Shown: positions 18,930 through 29,072, counted from the stretch's first letter. The stretch: DNA of 64,000 nt from Akkermansia massiliensis (GCF_023516715.1 NZ_JAMGSI010000002.1:558001-622000), one strand, 5' to 3'. Numbers and translations: made by a program. Notes: generated by a model not told the origin, from the letters alone.

Positions 18930-19985
18930 ATGCCCTTTCCTCTTAATGATTTAATGTTTATGAATCCGGTATATTGTCTGCCAGCGGCCCTCTTCACATG
19001 CGTGTTGTTGTCGGCAACAGCCGCCTCCCTGCATGCGGAAACAGCGTACAGCACGCCCTGCGGCTACATCCAGACGGATCTGAATGCCAAAACAACGGGC
19101 TATCTGGGCCTGGGAGTGCATCCGGAAGCCCTGATGCAGCATACGCTTGAGGAAAACAACATCACCGTTTCCGGCAGCAAAATCACCATCACGGATCCGG
19201 ACGTCAATTTTACCGACCTGATGGAGACGGATTCCGCCTATGTTCTGGAACTCATTTTCGGAGACGAGGCGATGGCCCTTCCCCTCAACAGGGACGCGTG
19301 GAAAAAGCCCGCCCCTTCCTGGACGGCGAATAAAATAACGGTGGATGACAAAAGCGCAGCGGACCTGATTAAAAACAGCAAGCCGGTTTCCTACGTGCTG
19401 CGCAAGGCGCGCACCCTGAACGATGTTCTGGGAGGCGACAATACGTTCAGCCTGAAAAGCGGCACTTCCGGCACGGCGGATGCCGTTTATATCTCCACCT
19501 CCCCCTCCATCCAGATTCCGGTTTACCACTCCGCTACGGAAAACAAATGGATGCGCCGCGGTTCCCGGGACGACATGGGCCTTCTCCCCGTCTTCAATCA
19601 TGAACCCCTTAAAATCGTCCGGAAAGCCGGCAATGGCGTGCAGGCCTTCGTTATCGGGGAAGTGGCGCAGAAGCACCAGAGGCTCCAGCTCTCCCAGGAA
19701 AGCACGCTCCTTCATACGGGGCTGCCTGTTCCCCAGACGCTTCTCAGCACCTCCCTCCACACCGCCCTGCCCGATCCTTCCAGTGACGTGGTTTACGTGC
19801 CTCTCACACCCGGCGGCCCTCTGGAGCCCTGTTATTATGATTCTTCCTCCGGACAGTGGAAAAACAGGGACACGGGTGAAAACGTATCCTCCACGGCGGT
19901 GGAAGGCATCCTGAACATCCTTTCCGTCACCAGGCTTCCCGCTTACACAACTGTCCAGACCAATACATTACCTACTCCTCAATAA
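18930..19985 (+). CDS. Exported TIGR02597-like protein of unknown function
   Basis: 351 residues from the first ATG. ATGs at 18954 and 18960 are equally possible, and the signal peptide proper starts at the last (MNPVYCLPAALF...ASLHA). The mature protein opens with YSTPCGYIQTDL and continues with long beta-rich stretches such as VSGSKITITDPDVNF and ENKWMRRG. This pattern resembles the Verrucomicrobiota family TIGR02597, which has no known function; the assignment is from memory of the pattern. It ends 22 bases before a PEP-CTERM gene that it probably shares a transcript with. There is no PEP-CTERM tail of its own. Confidence 0.6.
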   Translation: MPFPLNDLMFMNPVYCLPAALFTCVLLSATAASLHAETAYSTPCGYIQTDLNAKTTGYLGLGVHPEALMQHTLEENNITVSGSKITITDPDVNFTDLMETDSAYVLELIFGDEAMALPLNRDAWKKPAPSWTANKITVDDKSAADLIKNSKPVSYVLRKARTLNDVLGGDNTFSLKSGTSGTADAVYISTSPSIQIPVYHSATENKWMRRGSRDDMGLLPVFNHEPLKIVRKAGNGVQAFVIGEVAQKHQRLQLSQESTLLHTGLPVPQTLLSTSLHTALPDPSSDVVYVPLTPGGPLEPCYYDSSSGQWKNRDTGENVSSTAVEGILNILSVTRLPAYTTVQTNTLPTPQ

Positions 19986-20007
19986 CAACTTAACAAGTAG
20001 TGATACC

Positions 20008-20676
20008 ATGATGAAACATTCCTTCCTGCTGTACGCAGCCGCCGGACTGATGATCGCGGGAGCAGCCTCTGCCACGACGCTCACCGTTTACAATGAAGAC
20101 GAATATGGGACTGCCCCTATTACGTCCATTCTTGACGCTTCCGGCCATTCCCTGCAAAACGGCTCCGCCATGCTCGGATACCTTCAAGACAGTACCTGGT
20201 CTTTCGACCTGGTTGACGGCAAGATTGAATGGTCCAAAAACAGCACGCCCGCAGGCCAGTTGAGCTACAGCCAAATGGCGGAAATCAGGCAAAGCTTCAC
20301 CACCAGCCTTTCCGCCGTTTCTCCGGAATATCCCGGCGCCATCACCAATGGCGGCCAGTTTTCACTTTCCGGCACGCTGGCCTCCGGTCTGGAAGGAAAG
20401 CCCATTGTCCTCCTGGTCAACAACGACGATTCTCCCGGCGAATTCTCCATGTTTACGTTCCGGAACGTGGATACGGGCGAACTGGCCAAGTACCCGGGAG
20501 TGGTGGGAAACGACATGACGTTTTTCTTCGGGTCGCAGGCGGATGCCATTACCGAGGGTTATGAGTGGTATGCCATCCCTCTCTTTAACGACAACTTCAA
20601 TCTGGTTCCCGAACCCGCCACCGCTACGCTGAGCCTCCTCGGCCTGGCGGCGCTGATGATGCGCAGACGGCGCTAA
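20008..20676 (+). CDS. Small exported PEP-CTERM protein
   Basis: 222 residues. Signal peptide (MMKHSFLLYAAAGLMIAGAASA), a beta-rich central region with no recognised domain, and a sorting tail VPEPATATLSLLGLAALMMRRRR. The tail predicts anchoring by an exosortase-type system after export. Co-transcription with the preceding TIGR02597-like gene is likely (22-base gap), and a strong terminator follows. Function unknown. Confidence 0.75.
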   Translation: MMKHSFLLYAAAGLMIAGAASATTLTVYNEDEYGTAPITSILDASGHSLQNGSAMLGYLQDSTWSFDLVDGKIEWSKNSTPAGQLSYSQMAEIRQSFTTSLSAVSPEYPGAITNGGQFSLSGTLASGLEGKPIVLLVNNDDSPGEFSMFTFRNVDTGELAKYPGVVGNDMTFFFGSQADAITEGYEWYAIPLFNDNFNLVPEPATATLSLLGLAALMMRRRR

Positions 20677-20698
20677 AAGAGCTTTTCCCACTGTTAAA

Positions 20699-20734
20699 GC
20701 CTCCGCACGGGAATGCCTGTGCGGAGGCTTTTTT
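20699..20734 (+). terminator. Strong rho-independent terminator
   Basis: GCCTCCGCAC (20699-20708) pairs perfectly with GTGCGGAGGC (20719-20728) over a 10-base loop and is followed by six T (20729-20734). It ends the transcript of the two exported-protein genes at 18930-20676. Confidence 0.9.
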
Positions 20735-21006
20735 GCAGGCAGACGGCAGCCGCACTCCAGGCCCTCCTTCATCACATCCCTCCGCCGGAGGAGCACCGCG
20801 AGCCTCTGCGGCAACCGATTCATCATGCGGCTGGCAGCCGCACTGGTTTTCAGAAAACGCGCCCGCTGGCGCCCAGGTTCATCTTTAGTTGGCGCAAGGG
20901 CTTGCGGCGCTCCAACCAGGCTCCAAACGGCATTGCGGCAAATAAAACGCCCCGCGCACTCCGAAGAGCGGCGGGGCGTCTGTTCAAGCGGTGGAAACCG
21001 CAGGAG

Positions 21007-24000
21007 TTACTTTTTAACGGGAATGATATCCAGCTCCGCTACGGCGGCGTAATCCCGTCCCTGCGTCTCACTGAGGGCGGAGAAGCGGAAATAGCGCGCC
21101 TTGACGGGCGCCTGGAACTTCACTTCCTGAAGATCCGCGCTGTCCGGGAAGGCGCCCTTGGCGGCAGGCTGCCATTTTTCACCGTCCGTGCTCACTTCCA
21201 CGGAATAATCCTTCACGCGGCCGTTACCGCTTCCGTCCTGGCGGGGCAGGTAGGTAATGCCGGAGAACTCCCGCTCCTTGCCCAGGTCCACGGCCAGCAC
21301 GTGCGGGTGCTTGGTCACGGTCTTGTTGTACTCGGAGTGCCAGAAGGTGCCGGGGTCCCCGTCAATGGCGAACTCGGCATCCGCCTCGCCCTGCTCCTGG
21401 CTGGTCACGCTCTTGACCGTGTACTTGTCCGTACGGGTCAGCATGGTCATGTCCAGCTGGGCCGCGGGCACGCGGATTTCACCCTTGTAGGACTTGGAGG
21501 TGACGGGACGCATGAAGAAGGACAGCGGGTAGGGCTTGTTGGCCTTGATGATGTCCCTGCTCATGGGGCCGGGGCCGCAGGAGGCGCCCCCCAGGCCGCG
21601 CGTGGCGGAGGAGAGGACCAGCACGGTTTTGTCCGTCGTCTTGGGCAGCTCCACGGGGTGGTTGGCCAGAATCAGGTCCGTCGTGGTGTAGGGAATGGCT
21701 GAGAAGGCAAACGGAGCGCCCACGGAACCGAAGAGCAGGCCCTGCCCCTTGTCATCTGTGACGGCCACCCAGCGGGTGTCTTCATGGTTGCCGCAGTCCT
21801 GCGGCCTGCCGTACGGGAAGAAGGAATCCCGGGCCGTCGTCTTGTACACGCCCAGAGGCATGCCGCTCTTGCGGTCCGCATAGTTTTCCTCCGGCCCACG
21901 GCCGTAGTAGGTCACGTTGCCCATGTTCGCCGGCAACTGGAGTTCATACCCCAGGCGCAGCAGCTCCAGGGGATTGCCGCGCGGCAGCAGCACGGACTGG
22001 CAGACGACGGTTCCATCCGGGTAGATAGTCCATTCCAGATTGTTGATGAAATGGGTGTTCGTGTCATTCAGGGGCTGCTTTTTGGGCGTGATGGAGGTCT
22101 TGGTGTCTCCATAGCCGCTGATGTTTTCAGTCTGCTTGCCGTTTACCTTGACGGACTGCTTGACGGTGACGCTGCTGCCGTTGTCCACGGCTTCATAACT
22201 GAGCAGTTCATGCTTCAGCTCACGGAGGCCGTTGGCCATGCTCTTGGCCATGACGCCCGGCTCATTGCTGGAAGCGGCGCGCAGGGCGTTCACCGCCATG
22301 GGCGTCTTGAACAGGGGCTTGCCGTTCACGGTGAACTGGGCCAGTTCCCCGGTGGCCGCGTCAAACTGAACGGAGAAATCCTTGCCGGACACGGTGTGCT
22401 TGTCCGCGCTGAGGGTTACCTTGCCGGCAGGAGCCTTGAACATGGGCAGGTCTCCCTGCACGGGAAGTTGGAGCTGGTCAAAGGCCAGTTCATAGCCCTT
22501 CTTGGCCCAGTCCTTGTCCTTCTTCAGCTTGTAGCCTATGCGCAGGGCGTATTCCGCTCCCGGCTTACGGTTTTTCAGCTGCGGAATGTCCGGTACGGGC
22601 ACCACGATCTTTTCCCGGGGTCCGGCCGGCGGCGTATCCAGCTTGCCTTCCGCCACCACATTCCCGTTCTCCGTCAGAGTCCAGGTGATGTCGTACGGAG
22701 ACAGGTCCGTAAAGAAGTTCTTGTTGAAGATGGAAATCCTGCCGTCGTCCGTCAGGGACGTGGAGATATTCTGATAAACGTGCTTCACTTCAAAGTAGCC
22801 CGGTTCCGGCGTGCGGTCCGCCAGGATGGTGCCGTTGAATACGAACTGGCCGCTGTTGGGATGGTCGTTGAAGTCGCCGCCGTAGGCGAGCATCCTCTCC
22901 CCGTTCGGCAGGGTCTTGTACAGGCCCTGGTCCACCCAGTCCCAGATGGCGCCGCCCATGATGCGGTCGGAAGATTCAATAGCCTCCCAGTAGTCCGCCA
23001 GGTTGCCCATGGCGTTCATCATGTTGTGCGCGTACTCTGAAATGTAGTAGGGCTTCGGGAAGTTCTTGTTGGCCGCCATGGAGCGCGTCCAGTCCACGGA
23101 GGGGTACTGGTTGGAACCCAGGTCCACGATGTCGTTGTTGCGCTCATAGTGGGTGGGGCGGGACATGTCCCTGGCCTTCACGATCTTTTCCGCGCTGCGG
23201 AAATTCTGGCCGGGCCCTGCCTCATTCCCCAGGGACCACATGATCACGCTGGGGTGGTTCTTGTTGCGCTCCACCATCGCCATGATGCGGTCCACGTGGG
23301 CCGGCATCCATTCGATGGGGTGGGAAAGGGACTCCTTGCCGTAATAGTAGCCGTGGGACTCGATGTTGGCCTCATCCTGCACGTAAATGCCGTACTTGTC
23401 GCAGAGGTAGTAGAAATAGGGGTCCGCGGGATAATGGGAGCAGCGCACATGGTTGATATTGGCGCGTTTCATCATCTGCACTTCCTCCTCCATCTGTTCC
23501 GGAGTCACGTAGTGCCCGGTTTCCGGGTGGCTTTCATGGCGGTTCACGCCCTTCACCTTGACCGGCTGGCCGTTCACCAGGAACACGCTGTCCTTAATCA
23601 CCACGTTGCGGAAGCCCACGCGGGAGGAAACCATCTCCTCCGTCTTGCCGTCACGCTTCAGCGTCAGCACCAGCGTGTACAGGTTGGGGTCCTCCGCGGA
23701 CCACAGTTTGGGCTTGGCGTAAATGCCCAGCAGGGAAGTTTTGAAATCCTTCATGCCGGTGATGCGCAGGGGCTTTTCCAGCACGCCGTCATACGGGGCG
23801 TCCTTGGGCTTGACGGGCTCCACCAGCTTGCCGGAAGCGTCATACAGGGCCATGGATACGGTACACCCTTCCAGCTTCTCGGTCGCCGGGAACAGGTTGC
23901 GCACGTCCACGTCCACCTGGAGGCGCCAGTCCCCGTTCATGGTGCCGGGCTTGGCATGATCAATGTTCAGGGCCCAGTCCCGCTGGTCCACCGGGTTGGT

Positions 24001-24801
24001 CTGCGCGAAAAAGTCGCGGATGTGGACCTTGGGCACCGCAAAAATGGAGACGTTGCGGAAAATGCCGGACAGGCGGAACATGTCCTGGCATTCCAGGTAC
24101 GCGCCGTCGGAATGGCGGTACACCTCCGCGGCCACCACGTTCTCCCCCTTCTTGAGGTAGGGGCTGATGTCAAAGCGGGCCGGATTGCGGGAATCCTTGG
24201 AAAAGCCCACGTACTGCCCGTTGATCCAGAGGTAGAAGAAGGAATCCACGCCGTCAAACTGCATGTACACCTCCCTGCCGTCCCAGTCCGCGGGCACTTC
24301 AAACGTGCGGCGGTAGGAGCCTACGGGATTCCGTTCCTTGTAGGACGTGTAATTCTTGTTGGAGGGCTCCTTCATCACATAGGGCCAGGAGCGTTCAAAG
24401 GGGTACGGCTGGTTGGAATAAATGGGGGTGCCGTAGCCCTGCGTCTGCCAGGAGGCGGGCACCTTGATTTCCTTCCAGTCCTTCACGTCGTAATCCGGCT
24501 TGTAAAAATCGGCCGGGCGGCTCTGGGGATCCTTGGCCCAGTGGAACTTCCACTGGCCGTTCAGGGACTTGCGCCACTTGCTGTTTTCAGGCAGCACTTT
24601 CAGGGCGGACTGCAAATCGCTGAAAGACGCAAAAAAGGCCGTGGGGGCCTCCTTGTTCAAATGCAGGTTCTGTTCCTGTTCCCATTCCAGCCCTGTGGGG
24701 GCGGGCGCGGGGGAGGAATCGCCCGGGGCTCCCAGGCCGCACATGGCGGAGCCTACCGCCAGCGCGGTACAGGATAAAAGCCAGGATCTGGTCGTTCTCA
24801 T
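21007..24801 (-). CDS. Exported GH2 beta-galactosidase with C-terminal F5/8 type C domain
   Basis: 1264 residues from the ATG at 24801, after which a signal peptide is visible; an upstream TTG at 24819 is less likely. LacZ-type order: sugar-binding jelly roll (about 65-265, with VPASWQTQGYG and SKDSRNPARFDIS), immunoglobulin-like domain, TIM barrel with acid/base E527 in WSLGNEAG and nucleophile E589 in YYISEYAHNM, a further beta-sandwich, then the large Bgal_small_N domain (about 830-1090). A discoidin-like carbohydrate-binding domain closes the protein (about 1120-1264). Predicted to remove beta-linked galactose from mucin or milk glycans outside the cytoplasm. No neighbouring gene shares its strand closely, so it is probably monocistronic. 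Confidence 0.9.
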   Translation of the reverse strand: MRTTRSWLLSCTALAVGSAMCGLGAPGDSSPAPAPTGLEWEQEQNLHLNKEAPTAFFASFSDLQSALKVLPENSKWRKSLNGQWKFHWAKDPQSRPADFYKPDYDVKDWKEIKVPASWQTQGYGTPIYSNQPYPFERSWPYVMKEPSNKNYTSYKERNPVGSYRRTFEVPADWDGREVYMQFDGVDSFFYLWINGQYVGFSKDSRNPARFDISPYLKKGENVVAAEVYRHSDGAYLECQDMFRLSGIFRNVSIFAVPKVHIRDFFAQTNPVDQRDWALNIDHAKPGTMNGDWRLQVDVDVRNLFPATEKLEGCTVSMALYDASGKLVEPVKPKDAPYDGVLEKPLRITGMKDFKTSLLGIYAKPKLWSAEDPNLYTLVLTLKRDGKTEEMVSSRVGFRNVVIKDSVFLVNGQPVKVKGVNRHESHPETGHYVTPEQMEEEVQMMKRANINHVRCSHYPADPYFYYLCDKYGIYVQDEANIESHGYYYGKESLSHPIEWMPAHVDRIMAMVERNKNHPSVIMWSLGNEAGPGQNFRSAEKIVKARDMSRPTHYERNNDIVDLGSNQYPSVDWTRSMAANKNFPKPYYISEYAHNMMNAMGNLADYWEAIESSDRIMGGAIWDWVDQGLYKTLPNGERMLAYGGDFNDHPNSGQFVFNGTILADRTPEPGYFEVKHVYQNISTSLTDDGRISIFNKNFFTDLSPYDITWTLTENGNVVAEGKLDTPPAGPREKIVVPVPDIPQLKNRKPGAEYALRIGYKLKKDKDWAKKGYELAFDQLQLPVQGDLPMFKAPAGKVTLSADKHTVSGKDFSVQFDAATGELAQFTVNGKPLFKTPMAVNALRAASSNEPGVMAKSMANGLRELKHELLSYEAVDNGSSVTVKQSVKVNGKQTENISGYGDTKTSITPKKQPLNDTNTHFINNLEWTIYPDGTVVCQSVLLPRGNPLELLRLGYELQLPANMGNVTYYGRGPEENYADRKSGMPLGVYKTTARDSFFPYGRPQDCGNHEDTRWVAVTDDKGQGLLFGSVGAPFAFSAIPYTTTDLILANHPVELPKTTDKTVLVLSSATRGLGGASCGPGPMSRDIIKANKPYPLSFFMRPVTSKSYKGEIRVPAAQLDMTMLTRTDKYTVKSVTSQEQGEADAEFAIDGDPGTFWHSEYNKTVTKHPHVLAVDLGKEREFSGITYLPRQDGSGNGRVKDYSVEVSTDGEKWQPAAKGAFPDSADLQEVKFQAPVKARYFRFSALSETQGRDYAAVAELDIIPVKK

Positions 24802-24940
24802 GAAGTAAGTATGTGTCAACGTTGGTATGCAAAAACGGATTGTCCTGTTACATACGAATCCGCAATTCTAATTCTAACAGCAAACTTCACCTTTGCAAGC
24901 TGCCGTTGCGTTTATGAACCGCCTGCGAAGAACGCAGCCG

Positions 24941-26002
24941 TTAAAAAGTATGCTTTAACTGGAGGACGCCCACGCACTGCATGGATTCCTGCTGCGTGTA
25001 CTCCTTGGTGATGTAGTGCAGGCCGAACAGCAGTTCCGTGCGCTTGTACCGGAGGCCGAAGCCGTAACCCCATTCCCCCACCACGGGATACTTGTTCACG
25101 TACTCCGGAGAGGAGCGGAACACCGTGCCGTCCAGGTACAGGTCATGGGCCACGGCGCGCACGGCGGCGTGAAGATAGCCGTAATACCCCCAGTTGGCGA
25201 CGTTCGTCCTGTTGTAAACGAAGGGCGGCGCGGCGCTGGTGGCCCCGCGGATGCTGTTTTCAGGGGAAGTATTGCCCAGATTATAGCCAAAGCGGAAGGA
25301 CATGCCGCCGCCCGCCTGCACCTTCACCGTGCCGGCATCCGCGTGCCAGTACGCCAGGGCGTCCGTTTCAAAGCCGGAACTGTAGCGCTTTTCCAGGCCG
25401 CGCAGGCGGTAGTAGCGCTTGAAAAACAGATTGGCCGTCATTTCCCCGGGGAGCTGGTTGGACCAGCCGGGCCATTGTTCCATGCCCCACAGCTTATGAA
25501 TGAAATGCTGGGAGCCTTTCGCCAGGGAATTCGTGCCCGTGGTGCCCAATTGCAGCTCCAGGGAATTGGCCCTGTCTTCATTCTTGACCAGGGAGGTCAG
25601 GCCCAGCGTCAGGTTGCCCACGTAGGGATGCTGGTTATAAATGGGGTAGGTAGCCTTCTGCTCCGGAGTGTACATGAGCTGGGTCAGGTCCAGCCCCCAC
25701 TGCTGGCGGAGGTTGGGGGAACCGTTCATGCCCATGAACCGCCGCCAGGAAGCGGAAGCGTTCGTGCCCCCCAGCACTGTTCCCAGCATGCCGGAAAAGG
25801 AGTGGCTCCGGGATGTGGTGCCGGACATCCAGGCAAAGCGGACGCCGTTGGTATAATTATCGTCATCTCCCACGAACATGTCGTTTTCCAGATGGAAACT
25901 GATGACAGGGCCCTCCTGCGGCGCTTCTATCTGCTGGGTTCCTGCCTGAAGGGAAACCGCCGACAACAGGCCGGCGCACATGCACAAAGCCGTACATTTC
26001 AT
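24941..26002 (-). CDS. LpxR-like outer membrane protein (DUF2219 family)
   Basis: 353 residues from the ATG at 26002, which begins the signal peptide (MKCTALCMCAGLLSAVSLQA). The mature start ISFHLENDMFVGDDDNYTNGVR matches the lipid A deacylase LpxR family, including the conserved N and D near DDDNYTNG, and the protein ends with KHTF as barrel proteins do. LpxR removes the 3'-acyloxyacyl chain of lipid A on the outer leaflet; whether this homologue does so is inferred from family only. It is divergent from tatD, with 123 bases between. Confidence 0.75.
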   Translation of the reverse strand: MKCTALCMCAGLLSAVSLQAGTQQIEAPQEGPVISFHLENDMFVGDDDNYTNGVRFAWMSGTTSRSHSFSGMLGTVLGGTNASASWRRFMGMNGSPNLRQQWGLDLTQLMYTPEQKATYPIYNQHPYVGNLTLGLTSLVKNEDRANSLELQLGTTGTNSLAKGSQHFIHKLWGMEQWPGWSNQLPGEMTANLFFKRYYRLRGLEKRYSSGFETDALAYWHADAGTVKVQAGGGMSFRFGYNLGNTSPENSIRGATSAAPPFVYNRTNVANWGYYGYLHAAVRAVAHDLYLDGTVFRSSPEYVNKYPVVGEWGYGFGLRYKRTELLFGLHYITKEYTQQESMQCVGVLQLKHTF

Positions 26003-26125
26003 GCGCGGCAGTTTGTGCGTTTCACTTCCGCGTGGCAAGGAAAAATCAGGCATGCCCTGTGTTTGCACTTTTCAAAACCGGGAAATATCCACAGACTTCC
26101 CCTGCCCTGCCAGGGTTTTTACGCC

Positions 26126-26941
26126 ATGATTATTGACACGCACTGCCATCTGGCTTCCGCGCAATTCGACCAGTCCCGCCGGGAAGCCTATGTGGAGCAT
26201 GCCCTCCGGGAAGACATCGACCGCATGATTACGCTGGGAGCCCGCCCGGATGACTGGGAGGCGAACACGGCGTGGGCGCGCCAGTTCCCGGGCGTGGTCT
26301 TTTGCGCGCTGGGCATCCATCCGGACGACGCCCATGAAGCGCCGGAGGGCTGGGCGGACCGTCTTTCCCGCATGGCGCAGGATATCCCCCTGGCCGCCAT
26401 CGGGGAAACGGGGCTGGACTACTTCCACGGAGCCCCCCGGGGCTGGGAGCCTGACAGCTTCCGACGCCTTCAGCAGAACCTGCTGGAACAGCACTTTGAC
26501 CTGGCGGCGCGCCTGGGCCTCAACATTGTCCTGCACACGCGGGACCGGAAAGGGTCCAGAAGCTTTGAAGACGCCCTGGCGATTGCCCGGAATCACGCGG
26601 GCCGCGTGCGCCCCGTGTTCCACTGCTTCATCGGAGACACGGCCCAGGCCGCTCGAATTTTTGACGAACTGGACGGCATGGTCTCCTTCACCGGGGTGGC
26701 CACCTTTAAAAACGCCCCCGTGGTGGCGGAAACCGCGCGCTGGTGCCCGGAAGACCGCATCATGCTGGAAACGGACTCCCCCTACCTCAGCCCGGAACCC
26801 CTCCGGGGCCGCATGAACGAACCCGCCCACCTCATCCATACGGCCCGTTTCATCGCCGCTTCCAGAGGCATGGAACTGGATGAGCTGGCCCGCGCAACGA
26901 CGCAAAATGCGGAAACCTTTTATAATCTGGACAAGGGCTGA
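26126..26941 (+). CDS. tatD: TatD family metal-dependent nuclease
   Basis: 271 residues from ATG 26126. Amidohydrolase-fold motifs in order: DTHCHL (metal ligands), GIHPDDA, GETGLDYF (metal-bridging glutamate), HTRD, HCFIGD and ETDSPYLSP (final aspartate). TatD proteins are cytoplasmic metal-dependent DNases or exonucleases implicated in DNA repair and turnover. The true start follows a long open frame read through from upstream; homology begins exactly at MIIDTHCHL. Confidence 0.92.
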   Translation: MIIDTHCHLASAQFDQSRREAYVEHALREDIDRMITLGARPDDWEANTAWARQFPGVVFCALGIHPDDAHEAPEGWADRLSRMAQDIPLAAIGETGLDYFHGAPRGWEPDSFRRLQQNLLEQHFDLAARLGLNIVLHTRDRKGSRSFEDALAIARNHAGRVRPVFHCFIGDTAQAARIFDELDGMVSFTGVATFKNAPVVAETARWCPEDRIMLETDSPYLSPEPLRGRMNEPAHLIHTARFIAASRGMELDELARATTQNAETFYNLDKG

Positions 26942-26995
26942 AAAAAAATCCCGGCAATCCGCGCTAGCGCCTTGAAACCGAAATCATAAATTAGT

Positions 26996-27499
26996 ATGAA
27001 CAGGGCACACATGAAAGCGCCATTCATTTTTACCTGCGCCTGCGCTGCCGCGCTGGTGCTCCCCTTCTCTTCCTGCTCCACCCAGAATTCCTCCACGGCC
27101 GGCTATGACACTGCGGAACCGGCCAGCGGCGAAATCCCGCCGTGGATTGCGGAAAGCTCTGATCCCGCTTATGAATCCGGCCATTACAGCCCGGTGAAGA
27201 GCTCCTCCAGCTCTTCCAGTTACGCCTATAATCCGCCCGCCAAGCCTTCCGTCAGCAAGAAATCCCCCACGCGGAAAACCACGGCCAGCAGCAAATCCTC
27301 CCGCAGCACGAGCGCCAGAAAGAGCACCACGCGCAAGCCCGCTCCCAAGGCACGCACCTACACCGTGAAAAAGGGCGATACGCTGGGAGCCATCGCCCGC
27401 AGGAACGGCACCTCCGTCAAGGCGCTGAAGAGAGCCAACGGCCTCAAGTCCGACATGATTCACATCAACCAGAAGCTCACGATTCCGCGTTCCAAGTAA
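26996..27499 (+). CDS. LysM-domain lipoprotein
   Basis: 167 residues (a second ATG at 27011 is also possible). A signal sequence with a lipobox-like LPFSSC suggests lipid attachment. A low-complexity Ser/Lys/Thr/Arg-rich linker (about 65-118) leads to one C-terminal LysM domain (about 120-165: YTVKKGDTLGAIARRNGTS...INQKLTIP). LysM binds peptidoglycan or chitin-type glycan chains, so the protein probably links outer membrane and cell wall. The L,D-transpeptidase gene starts 30 bases downstream, so the two likely act together on the wall. Confidence 0.85.
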   Translation: MNRAHMKAPFIFTCACAAALVLPFSSCSTQNSSTAGYDTAEPASGEIPPWIAESSDPAYESGHYSPVKSSSSSSSYAYNPPAKPSVSKKSPTRKTTASSKSSRSTSARKSTTRKPAPKARTYTVKKGDTLGAIARRNGTSVKALKRANGLKSDMIHINQKLTIPRSK

Positions 27500-27529
27500 T
27501 CCGGGGGGCCCTTCCCGGTTTCACCGCTT

Positions 27530-28234
27530 ATGAAGCATCTCTTTCTTCTGGCCGTCCTCCCCGTGGTTCTCATGGGGTGGACGTCCTGCACCCACTCCGG
27601 CAAGGGCCATACGGCCCTGCCGGATCCGCGCGCTGTGGACAAATCCGTCCCGGAGTATAAAAACCCGTTCCATCCCTCCACGTATGCCCACTTTGTAGCC
27701 CGCAAGGACTACCGGAAAACGTATGACGTCTACAAGGATGATACCCTGCTGAACCGCAAGCCGAAGAAATCCCGTAAAATCTTCGTCTGCCTGGACGAGC
27801 AGCGGGGCCAGTACCTGGTGGACGGCCTGATCGCCATGGACTTTCCCCTCTCCTCCGGCGTCAAGGCCTACCCGACCAAAACGGGAGACTACACCGTCAT
27901 CTCCAAAAAGGAAGACCACGCCTCCAACCTTTACGGCAAGATGTATGATGCGGAAGGCAAATGCATCAACTATAACGCCGAATCCACGGACCCCGTTCCG
28001 GAGGGAGGCCGCTTTGACGGTTCCCCCATGCCCTACTGGCAGCGGCTTACCAATGCGGGCCTGGGGCTGCATGTGGGGAAGGTACGGCGCCACCCCATCT
28101 CCCATGGCTGCGTGCGCCTGCCGCGGAACGTTGCGGAAATTCTCTACAAGCAAACCAGCGTAGGAACGCCCGTCACCATCCAGAGAACGCCCCTGCCCGT
28201 ACCGGAAGCTCAGAAAGCCCCTGCCGTACAGTAA
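27530..28234 (+). CDS. L,D-transpeptidase (YkuD domain)
   Basis: 234 residues. N-terminal signal with a lipobox-like WTSC, and a YkuD domain (about 75-220) ending in the catalytic motif HPISHGCVRLP, with C194 as nucleophile and H192 beside it. These enzymes make 3-3 peptidoglycan cross-links or attach proteins to the wall. It probably shares an operon with the LysM lipoprotein upstream. Confidence 0.9.
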   Translation: MKHLFLLAVLPVVLMGWTSCTHSGKGHTALPDPRAVDKSVPEYKNPFHPSTYAHFVARKDYRKTYDVYKDDTLLNRKPKKSRKIFVCLDEQRGQYLVDGLIAMDFPLSSGVKAYPTKTGDYTVISKKEDHASNLYGKMYDAEGKCINYNAESTDPVPEGGRFDGSPMPYWQRLTNAGLGLHVGKVRRHPISHGCVRLPRNVAEILYKQTSVGTPVTIQRTPLPVPEAQKAPAVQ

Positions 28235-28283
28235 CAAACAGATAGAATCCTGCTACAGCAAAAACGACTTTTACCGGACAGTC

Positions 28284-28322
28284 TTTTTCAAATATATTTC
28301 TAAAAAATTCTCTTCCTTTAGC
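28284..28322 (+). repeat. 39-bp direct repeat, copy 1, at the edge of an RHS fragment
   Basis: Differs at two positions from 31432-31470. Both copies directly abut degenerate RHS core sequence on its tip side. Read on the minus strand they continue the RHS frame as ..KEENFLEIYLK, so they look like the start of a shared ancestral tip. Confidence 0.7.
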
Positions 28323-29072
28323 GGATGCCTGTTAATTCACCTGCCGTCTGCAGGATTGTAATAACAGTAGTTGTAATAGACCCAGAGCCAATTTGCCATC
28401 GTTCATTTCGCTGGACCATTGCACCGGCTGGACGAGGTTTCCTGTGCTGCCAACTATCCCATAGGGGGAGTAGTCGTAAGTTGCCGCGATCGTTCCCTGC
28501 CCATCAAAAACTTCCGTCACATTCTTGTTGAAGTCCGTTATAGCAGTAAAGAGAGGCGGCCTGCACCAGGGCCAGGGGACGCGTAGCCACCGGTTCCAGG
28601 GGATCCCACAACAGTGTCCGAAGCACGTTCCAGTTGTCCAGCATGTCCAACACCGCTAGTTGCAGGTAGCCACGGTACAGGTAGAGTTCATGGCTGGCGA
28701 CCGTCCCGTTGACGGTGACTTTCTTCATGTAGCGGCGTCCCATGGAGTTGTACCCGCATTCCACTACTATGCGTCGCCCTCGCTGGTGAAGCTTACCGCA
28801 CGGTTGGCTGCGTTGTACACAGCTGTCCACACGCCCGTTGCAGTCTTGATCAATGTTTTTTGGTTGCCTGAAGCGTCATATTGCAGCACAAAGGGCGTTT
28901 CCCCACTTTCTTCCATGCGGGTGTACTGGTTGAGTTCGTTGACCACGTAAGTGAGTTCTTCCGCTATTTCCCGCGCCGTCTTGCGATTGCCGATGTTGAC
29001 GCGACTGTTCCCAAGGCGGCTCTAGTGAGTTCACTTCTGGCATTATAAGTGAAGCTGTCGGCGCGGACGTTT
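28323..29072 (-). pseudogene. RHS core fragment A (degenerate, tip lost)
   Basis: Similar to about 250 codons of the intact RHS gene, from the segment around DSFSYNGRNELTGA to GRWINRDP. It is broken by frameshifts (for example after ALVQAASLYCY) and by TGG to TGA in GRW. No tip or immunity gene follows. This is the most downstream and most decayed cassette. The next 130 bases (29073-29202) hold nothing recognised. Confidence 0.8.
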
